Shown piece by piece: positions 1 through 4,155 of a stretch of DNA of 5,323 nucleotides. The DNA is taken from positions 1-5,323 of the forward strand of contig CANBTK010000199.1 of NCBI GenBank assembly GCA_947372365.1, given 5' to 3'. The number at the start of each line of letters is the position of its first letter. Position 1 is the stretch's first letter. Under the pieces are notes generated by a model. The model was not told the DNA's origin. It was given only the letters and a program-made list of their open reading frames with translations, and did not search any database. The position numbers were made by a program, and so were the translations under genes. Source of the stretch: Flavipsychrobacter stenotrophus. Lineage in GTDB: Bacteria; Bacteroidota; Bacteroidia; Chitinophagales; Chitinophagaceae.

Positions 1-1
1 T

Positions 2-64
2 GCCAAGAGCTTAGAGTTCAAAAGGCTTATCAATGGCAAATATAGACATGCAAAGCCTCGTTAG
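2..64 (+). other. Possible 3' tail of an upstream gene (very uncertain)
   Basis: One plus-strand frame is open from the left edge for 20 codons and ends in TAG at 62-64. The peptide is basic and matches nothing I recognise. A run this short can occur by chance, and the other two plus frames close even sooner (one in TAG at 12-14). It is listed only because it could be the C-terminus of a gene cut by the window edge. Extending the sequence to the left would settle it. Confidence 0.15.
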
Positions 65-101
65 TCACAGCTAAAAATGGTCAGTTTTTTCAGGACGGCA
101 C

Positions 102-137
102 AATCAGCCTAATCATAAAAATCAGGTTAATCAATGG
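102..137. repeat. Four-unit tandem 9-bp repeat, AATCA plus four variable bases
   Basis: Four consecutive nonamers start at 102, 111, 120 and 129. Each begins with AATCA and is followed by four variable bases (GCCT, TAAA, GGTT, ATGG). The period is exact, with no insertions. The array lies just past the A-tract side of the mdh terminator, in non-coding sequence. The fixed 5-mer with a free 4-base remainder is unlike coding sequence, and no known mobile element is visible around it. Function is unknown. It could be a degenerate microsatellite-like array or part of a dispersed intergenic repeat. Confidence 0.6.
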
Positions 138-150
138 TTTTGGACAATAA

Positions 151-175
151 AAAAACGCCCACAAGGGGCGTTTTT
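151..175 (-). terminator. Rho-independent terminator downstream of mdh (possibly bidirectional)
   Basis: A perfect G+C core (CGCCC at 156-160 with GGGCG at 166-170) closes a 5-nt loop. Five A-T pairs on either side extend it (151-155 with 171-175). Read on the minus strand, the stem is followed by a T tract of seven (complement of A149-A155), about 50 nt beyond the mdh stop codon. On the plus strand it is followed by only five T, so it could also stop rightward transcription entering from the left. Its position and strong stem make it the natural end of the mdh transcript. Confidence 0.88.
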
Positions 176-183
176 CCAATATT

Positions 184-218
184 TGTAGACTGCCGACAGA
201 AGACTGCCGACTGTTGAC
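184..218. repeat. Five-unit tandem 7-bp repeat, consensus TGnnGAC
   Basis: Five heptamers start at 184, 191, 198, 205 and 212. Units 2 and 4 are identical (TGCCGAC). Units 1 and 5 change only the middle dinucleotide (TA and TT). Unit 3 is AGAAGAC. All five end in GAC. The array fills the space between the mdh stop codon (224-226) and the mdh terminator, so it should be transcribed as the mdh 3' untranslated region, where the unit reads GTCnnCA. Function is unknown. Confidence 0.65.
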
Positions 219-223
219 TTTTT

Positions 224-1162
224 TTATGCTTGCACTAATTCATCTAACACTTTGTTCATTGCACGAACTGCGTCAGCTGATTTATTGAATGCTTCCTGCT
301 CTTCAGCATTCAGCTTATAATCAATGATTTTTTCCCAGCCTTCGCTGCCTATTACAACAGGTACACCCATGCAAATGTCTTTCTGGCCATATTCGCCATC
401 CAGCATAACGCAGCAAGGGAATACTTTCTTCTGGTTGCGTACAATTGATTCAACCAATGCAGCTCCGGCCGCGCCTGGTGCATACCATGCGCTGGTGCCT
501 AACAGTTTGGTCAGCGTTGCGCCACCCACCATTGTGTCGGCAGAAATCTGCTTCAGTTGGTCAGCGTTCAGCATGTTAGATATTGGTGTGCCGTTAACTG
601 TTGCGAGGCGTGTAAGCGGAATCATGGTAGTATCGCCATGGCCACCTATTACTACTGCATGCAGGTCGTTCTGTGAGCAACCCAGTTCTTTCTGTATGTA
701 AGTTTTGAAACGTGCGCTATCCAGTATGCCGCCCATGCCTATGATGCGGTTTTTAGGAAGGCCGGTTGATTTGTGGGCCAGATAAGTCATAGTGTCCATA
801 GGGTTAGAAATAACTACTATGATAACATTTGGCGAATGGGCCAGCAGGTTCTTACAAACTTCTTCAACAATACGCGCGTTAGTGCCAATAAGCTCTTCGC
901 GGGTCATGCCTGGTTTGCGTGGGATACCTGAAGTAATTACAGCAACGTCTGAATTTGCAGTTTTGCTATAATCGTTGGTAACGCCTACAACACGGGTATC
1001 AAAACCCAGTAAAGATGAAGTTTGGGTAATATCCAGCGCCTTACCTTCAGCGAAACCTTCCCTGATATCTAATAATACCAGTTCTTCGGCCAAAGCCCTT
1101 CTCGCGATGTTATCTGCACATGTTGCGCCTACTGCACCCGCACCCACTACTGTAATTTTCAT
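224..1162 (-). CDS. mdh: Malate dehydrogenase, NAD-dependent, LDH-like type
   Basis: This cytoplasmic enzyme interconverts malate and oxaloacetate using NAD(H), a TCA-cycle step. The 312 residues match the usual length of the LDH-like MDH class. An N-terminal Rossmann fold shows GAGAVGA at residues 7-13 and Asp32 at the end of the second strand, which favours NAD over NADP. The substrate loop has Arg82 and Arg88 in an IPRKPGMTR motif; an Arg rather than Gln at position 82 distinguishes malate from lactate dehydrogenase. NP at 120-121 precedes the catalytic pair Asp148 (in LDSAR, with substrate-binding Arg151) and His175 (in GGHGD). All key residues are present. The ATG at 1160-1162 begins directly at the Rossmann strand, so no longer start is needed. 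The leader is A-rich without a Shine-Dalgarno sequence. It is a single-gene unit, divergent from the DLH-family gene and ending at the 151-175 terminator. Confidence 0.97.
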   Translation of the reverse strand: MKITVVGAGAVGATCADNIARRALAEELVLLDIREGFAEGKALDITQTSSLLGFDTRVVGVTNDYSKTANSDVAVITSGIPRKPGMTREELIGTNARIVEEVCKNLLAHSPNVIIVVISNPMDTMTYLAHKSTGLPKNRIIGMGGILDSARFKTYIQKELGCSQNDLHAVVIGGHGDTTMIPLTRLATVNGTPISNMLNADQLKQISADTMVGGATLTKLLGTSAWYAPGAAGAALVESIVRNQKKVFPCCVMLDGEYGQKDICMGVPVVIGSEGWEKIIDYKLNAEEQEAFNKSADAVRAMNKVLDELVQA

Positions 1163-1203
1163 TTCTTTATATTTTTTTGAGTTAAAAATTTAATTGATCG
1201 GCG

Positions 1204-1211
1204 CAAAGATA
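1204..1211 (-). promoter_or_regulatory. Candidate -7 box of the mdh promoter
   Basis: On the minus strand this reads TATCTTTG, an exact match to the Bacteroidota -7 consensus TAnnTTTG. It lies about 41 nt upstream of the mdh ATG, giving a leader of roughly 35 nt. No clear -33 TTG is seen at the usual 19-21 bp spacing, so the call rests on the -7 match and its position. Confidence 0.6.
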
Positions 1212-1264
1212 ATTATTTGTAGTTTCTTATGTAGTTATTTTGATAGGCTGCTTGCAATTTTGTT

Positions 1265-1272
1265 TATCTTTT
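1265..1272 (+). promoter_or_regulatory. Possible -7 box of the DLH-family gene
   Basis: TATCTTTT matches seven of eight positions of TAnnTTTG (final T for G), with no well-spaced -33 TTG. A second weak candidate, TATTTTCG at 1309-1316, also has one mismatch and would give a leader of under 20 nt before the ATG at 1340. The sequence does not decide between them. Confidence 0.3.
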
Positions 1273-1274
1273 CG

Positions 1275-1289
1275 GTGTAAATCTTACAC
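1275..1289. promoter_or_regulatory. Perfect palindrome in the mdh/DLH divergent region, candidate operator
   Basis: GTGTAA (1275-1280) and TTACAC (1284-1289) form a perfect 6-bp inverted repeat around a 3-bp spacer. This is the size and symmetry expected for a homodimeric regulator. It sits immediately downstream of the possible DLH -7 box, where a bound protein would block initiation, and about 65 bp upstream of the mdh -7 box. No regulator gene is in the window and I do not assign it to a family. Confidence 0.4.
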
Positions 1290-1339
1290 AAAAATCCTTT
1301 TTAGTGCCTATTTTCGCCATGTTTTTAAAAACCAATGAT

Positions 1340-2182
1340 ATGAAACACGTTTTGCAAAATTTATTTGTTGCTTCTTTTTTACTTTTTGCTTCGGTGCAGG
1401 GTCATGCACAAAACTGCTGCCAGAAGCCAGGCGATATGAAGCTGCTGGCTATGGATGCCAGTTTTAAGGCTGCCCACGAAGCCCCCGAGCCACTGAACTA
1501 TGTACCAGAAACAGGCAATATGATAGAATTCCCGGCCAAGGGCGGTGCCACCGGCCATGCGTTTTATGTGCCATCGCCTAAGCCTACCAACAAAGTGCTG
1601 ATAGTGGTACATGAGTGGTGGGGGCTCAACGATTATATAAAGAGGGAAGCCGAAAACTGGCAGAAGGAACTGGGCAATATTGATGTGTACGCTATAGACT
1701 TGTATGATGGCCAGGTAGCAACCAATGCTGATGAAGCAGGCAAACTGATGGGTGGCTTAAAGGCCGAAAGGGGAGCAGCAATTGTAAATGGCCTGTTGGC
1801 TAAAATTGGCAAAGGCAAAAAAATTGCGACTATTGGCTGGTGCATGGGCGGCAGCTGGTCGTTTACCTCAACCGTACTGGCTGGCAAAAGTGCTGCTGGC
1901 TGTGTAATGTATTACGGCTTCCCCGAAAAAGATATGAAGAAGATTGCCCCGCTGAAAGCTGATGTATTGTACATACGTGGTTCGCAGGATACCTATATTA
2001 CCAAGGAAAGCGTAGAGCAACTGGAAAAAGATGTAACTAAAACCGGGCGCACCTTTACGCTTTACAGCTTTGCGGCGGTACATGCGTTTGCCAACCCCAG
2101 CAACCCAAAATACGATGAGCCATCGGCTACAAGGGCACATGGCCTGTCGCTGGAGTTCCTGAAGAAGCACCTGAAAATGTAA
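1340..2182 (+). CDS. Exported dienelactone hydrolase family protein (alpha/beta hydrolase)
   Basis: This is a predicted periplasmic alpha/beta hydrolase of the DLH family, which cleaves esters or lactones with a cysteine nucleophile. From the ATG at 1340 it has 280 residues. A signal peptide spans residues 1-23 with likely cleavage GHA|Q before Gln24, followed by Asn-Cys-Cys. The catalytic set is complete: HEWWG at 91-95 (Glu92 corresponds to the DLH glutamate), nucleophile Cys168 in GWCMGG, Asp217 in GSQD and His248 in AVHAF. An in-frame GTG at 1304 and ATG at 1319 would put 12 or 7 extra residues ahead of the Lys-His start of the signal peptide, so 1340 is preferred. Classical ClcD-type enzymes are cytoplasmic and about 235 residues long; this one has about 60 extra residues at the N-terminus. 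No chlorocatechol or aromatic pathway genes are nearby, so the substrate is unknown and dienelactone itself is unlikely. Confidence 0.9.
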   Translation: MKHVLQNLFVASFLLFASVQGHAQNCCQKPGDMKLLAMDASFKAAHEAPEPLNYVPETGNMIEFPAKGGATGHAFYVPSPKPTNKVLIVVHEWWGLNDYIKREAENWQKELGNIDVYAIDLYDGQVATNADEAGKLMGGLKAERGAAIVNGLLAKIGKGKKIATIGWCMGGSWSFTSTVLAGKSAAGCVMYYGFPEKDMKKIAPLKADVLYIRGSQDTYITKESVEQLEKDVTKTGRTFTLYSFAAVHAFANPSNPKYDEPSATRAHGLSLEFLKKHLKM

Positions 2183-2212
2183 TTGCTGATTGCCGGAAAT
2201 CAATACCCTGCC

Positions 2213-2255
2213 ACCTATCTATTAAGAATTTAAATTTCCTTATTAATAAATAGGT
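2213..2255. promoter_or_regulatory. Long AT-rich imperfect inverted repeat between the DLH-family and YceI genes
   Basis: The left arm (2213-2228, beginning ACCTAT) and right arm (2240-2255, ending ATAGGT) pair at 14 of 16 positions around an 11-nt loop. A 10-bp palindrome, AATTTAAATT, spans the end of the left arm and the loop (2227-2236). It begins 31 bp after the DLH stop and ends 10 bp before the YceI -33 element. With no following T tract it is a poor intrinsic terminator. It could be a binding site upstream of the YceI promoter or a 3'-end structure of the DLH mRNA. Confidence 0.5.
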
Positions 2256-2265
2256 AATGTTGTAA

Positions 2266-2298
2266 TTTGCATTACACTCAAGTACAAGCTTACTTTTG
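2266..2298 (+). promoter_or_regulatory. Promoter of the YceI-family gene
   Basis: A -33 element TTTG (2266-2269) and a -7 element TACTTTTG (2291-2298, exact TAnnTTTG) are separated by 21 bp, within the usual Bacteroidota spacing. Transcription should begin near 2305, giving a leader of about 30 nt that is A-rich before the ATG at 2334. This is the best-formed promoter in the window. Confidence 0.75.
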
Positions 2299-2333
2299 TG
2301 TGTATATACATCTAAGACAAAAAATCAAAACAA

Positions 2334-2864
2334 ATGGCAACATCAAAATGGGTACTGGAGCCCGCGCATTCAGAATTGCAATTCAAAATCAGGCACCTGA
2401 TGATTTCAAACGTAAGCGGCAGCTTTAATAAGTTTGATGGTTCGGTAGAAACGGAAGGCGACGACCTAACCACAGCAAAAGTGAATTTCACTATTGATGC
2501 GGATTCTATATCAACCAACAATGAGCAGCGCGACGGCCACCTGAAATCAGGAGATTTCTTTGATGTTGCTACGCACCCTTCTATTACTTTTGAAGGCACT
2601 GGCATGGAGAAGGTGGGTGATGAAGATTACAAAATGAATGGCAACCTTACTATGCATGGCGTTACGCATCCGGTAGCACTTAATGTAGAATTTGGCGGTA
2701 TTGCAAAAGACCCATGGGGCAACACTAAGGCTGGTTTTACCGTAGAAGGTAAAATAAACAGGAAAGATTTTGGCCTGGCATGGAATGCACCTACTGAAGC
2801 CGGTGGCTTGCTTGTAGGCGAAGAAGTGAAGATCAGTGCCAATGTGCAGTTTGTAAAAGCATAA
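2334..2864 (+). CDS. YceI-family lipocalin-like protein
   Basis: YceI proteins fold into a lipocalin-like beta-barrel whose known members bind isoprenoid chains (polyprenoid or quinone-like lipids); the ligand here is unknown. The 176 residues are one full domain. The N-terminal WxLxPxHS motif (Trp6, His12, Ser13) runs into a FKIRHLM strand and VSGSF (27-31). The family core GDFFDV..HPSITF is at 73-86, LTMHGVT at 105-111, PWG at 127-129, and the terminal INRKDFGLAW (141-150) with LLVGEEVKI (159-167). There is no signal peptide or lipobox: the ATG at 2334 leads straight into the first strand, so it should be cytoplasmic, unlike the periplasmic E. coli YceI. It is a single-gene unit with its own promoter and terminator. 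Confidence 0.95.
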   Translation: MATSKWVLEPAHSELQFKIRHLMISNVSGSFNKFDGSVETEGDDLTTAKVNFTIDADSISTNNEQRDGHLKSGDFFDVATHPSITFEGTGMEKVGDEDYKMNGNLTMHGVTHPVALNVEFGGIAKDPWGNTKAGFTVEGKINRKDFGLAWNAPTEAGGLLVGEEVKISANVQFVKA

Positions 2865-2885
2865 AGGCTATTATTTTATAAGTGA

Positions 2886-2926
2886 GGGTACTCCAAGCAG
2901 CTACTGGCTTTGAGTACCCTTTTTTT
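2886..2926 (+). terminator. Rho-independent terminator of the YceI-family gene
   Basis: GGGTACTC (2886-2893) pairs perfectly with GAGTACCC (2912-2919). After one mismatch the stem continues with AAGC (2895-2898) and GCTT (2907-2910), leaving an 8-nt loop. A tract of seven T follows (2920-2926). It begins 22 nt after the stop codon, so it should insulate the YceI gene from the secreted-protein operon downstream. Confidence 0.92.
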
Positions 2927-2945
2927 ATGTGCTTTAAATAATATA

Positions 2946-2958
2946 TACCTAAAAGGTA
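2946..2958. promoter_or_regulatory. Short perfect inverted repeat upstream of the secreted-protein operon
   Basis: TACCT (2946-2950) and AGGTA (2954-2958) form a 5-bp inverted repeat around AAA. It lies 20-32 bp upstream of the -7 box at 2978, where the -33 element would be expected and where no TTG is seen. An activator or repressor site is possible, but a repeat this short can arise by chance in AT-rich DNA. Confidence 0.25.
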
Positions 2959-2977
2959 ATTTCCAGAAAACATCGAG

Positions 2978-2985
2978 TATATTTG
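2978..2985 (+). promoter_or_regulatory. Candidate -7 box of the two-gene secreted-protein operon
   Basis: TATATTTG matches TAnnTTTG exactly. Transcription would begin near 2992, which leaves the in-frame ATG at 2987 outside the message and makes the ATG at 3005 the usable start, with a very short leader. No good -33 element is visible. Confidence 0.6.
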
Positions 2986-3004
2986 TATGTACAAACTGCC
3001 CTTT

Positions 3005-4135
3005 ATGAGGAAATTGCTTCTGCTCATTATTTTATGTGCTTTTAGCCTATATAGCAAGGGGCAAAGTTATTGTATCCCCTACTTTGGTGGTGCATATGGT
3101 TCTTGTGCTTACTATGGCTTTCATGTAAGCAGTTTGCTGCTGGTGGGTGCCGGCGGCAATATTGGCGACAGCGCCAGTTGCGATGGCTCGGGCTACCTGG
3201 GCAGGACTGCCCTTTCGTGCAACCTGAATATGGGGGCGAGTTATAACATGACTGTAGTAACCCCGGGTACTTATACAATGTCCGGCCAGGTTTGGATTGA
3301 TTACGACAACGATAGTACATTCAGCAGCTCCGAAAGCGCAGGCGGGTTTGGTACAGCATCCGGCACGCATGCTTTCACTATTACGTTGCCCGCTGTTTCG
3401 GCATCCGGCACGCACCGTATGCGTGTGCTGGTTAATGATGCGCACTATGGCGGGGCAATATACCCCTCTATAAGCCCTTGTGGTGGCTACTATTATGGCG
3501 AAACGCGCGACTATTCAGTGGTTTTAGGCACTGCCCCTGTGGGCTACCTTGCACCAACTTCCCTTAGTTTCAGCCCCACCAGCGCAGGCACTACATCCAC
3601 TTCAATGACGTGTGTTTTTAACGGTGCCTATTTAACGCCATCTTCGGGCAACCTTACCGTAACAGCATCTTCTAATTTTTCGGTGTGCAGTACTTCTGGC
3701 GGCACTTATGCCAGCTCCTATACCCTTGCTTACAGCGGGGCGGCGGTATCGGCCAATAATATTTATGTAAAGTACAATGCCCCTGCTACTTCGGGTTATT
3801 ATACGGGTACGGTGTGCGTGAGTGGGGGAGGATTGTCAGCGCCTGTGTGCAGCAGCCTTTCGGGCAGCAGCGTTATCTCTTTGGGCATGCCAGCCATGCA
3901 GGAAGCTGATTTTCAGGTATACCCCAACCCAGCTACAACTGAATTGTACATTACTACGTGCAGTACTGCAGGGTCTGGAATATCCATAACTAATAGTGTA
4001 GGTGCCGAGGCCATGCGGCAACCTATTTCCGCTGGCGAAACCCGGCTCAATATAAAAAGCCTGCCCGCAGGTGTATACTACATAAGGCTTACGGGAACGG
4101 TAAACAACATTTCGAAAAAATTTGTAAAATTGTAA
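3005..4135 (+). CDS. Secreted GEVED-domain protein with T9SS type-A sorting domain (first paralogue)
   Basis: This is a predicted cell-surface or secreted protein of 376 residues. The signal peptide (1-19, basic MRK then a Leu/Ile-rich core) probably ends SKG|Q. The GEVED domain (about 22-175) starts with a YC.P motif and contains VWIDYDND (96-103) and a GETRDYSV end (165-172) in place of the usual GEVEDY. A Gly/Ser/Thr-rich Ig-like domain (about 182-290) has the FSVCST and NNIYVKY strands seen in repetitive Bacteroidota surface proteins. The C-terminal 74 residues (303-376) form a type-A T9SS sorting domain with YPNP near its start, LPAGVYYIRL and a terminal KFVKL; family members lose this domain during export. 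The ATG at 2987 would add six residues ahead of the signal peptide and precedes the predicted transcript start, so 3005 is preferred. No catalytic motif is seen; adhesion or matrix binding is inference. Confidence 0.9.
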   Translation: MRKLLLLIILCAFSLYSKGQSYCIPYFGGAYGSCAYYGFHVSSLLLVGAGGNIGDSASCDGSGYLGRTALSCNLNMGASYNMTVVTPGTYTMSGQVWIDYDNDSTFSSSESAGGFGTASGTHAFTITLPAVSASGTHRMRVLVNDAHYGGAIYPSISPCGGYYYGETRDYSVVLGTAPVGYLAPTSLSFSPTSAGTTSTSMTCVFNGAYLTPSSGNLTVTASSNFSVCSTSGGTYASSYTLAYSGAAVSANNIYVKYNAPATSGYYTGTVCVSGGGLSAPVCSSLSGSSVISLGMPAMQEADFQVYPNPATTELYITTCSTAGSGISITNSVGAEAMRQPISAGETRLNIKSLPAGVYYIRLTGTVNNISKKFVKL

Positions 4136-4155
4136 AAAATAAAATCATCCACATT

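Noticed and set aside
102..218. Short repeats near the left edge as a CRISPR array or mobile-element end
   Set aside because: Units of 7 and 9 bp without spacers cannot be CRISPR, and no transposase, terminal inverted repeat pair or target-site duplication is visible.
324..701. 125-codon plus-strand open frame opposite mdh
   Set aside because: It lies wholly antisense to the well-supported mdh gene, has no recognisable domain and no own promoter; it is a shadow of mdh codon structure.
1304..1339. Longer DLH-family start at GTG 1304 or ATG 1319
   Set aside because: Both add non-signal residues ahead of a normal signal peptide that begins Met-Lys-His at 1340, and a GTG start would be unusual here.
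1868..2203. 111-codon minus-strand open frame covering the end of the DLH-family gene
   Set aside because: It is antisense to the catalytic half of an intact hydrolase, shows no domain and has no promoter.
2213..2255. Hairpin as an intrinsic terminator of the DLH-family gene
   Set aside because: The stem is almost all A-T and no T tract follows it; the other two terminators in the window show both a G+C-containing core and seven T, so this call was not made.
2987..3004. ATG at 2987 as start of the first GEVED paralogue
   Set aside because: It lies immediately after the -7 box, upstream of the predicted transcript start, and the ATG at 3005 gives a better signal peptide (Met-Arg-Lys).
3047..3445. 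132-codon minus-strand open frame, with a second overlapping one, opposite the first GEVED paralogue
   Set aside because: The opposite strand encodes a protein with signal peptide, GEVED and sorting domains. The antisense translations have no recognisable domain and their length follows from the Gly/Ser/Thr-rich codons of the sense gene.
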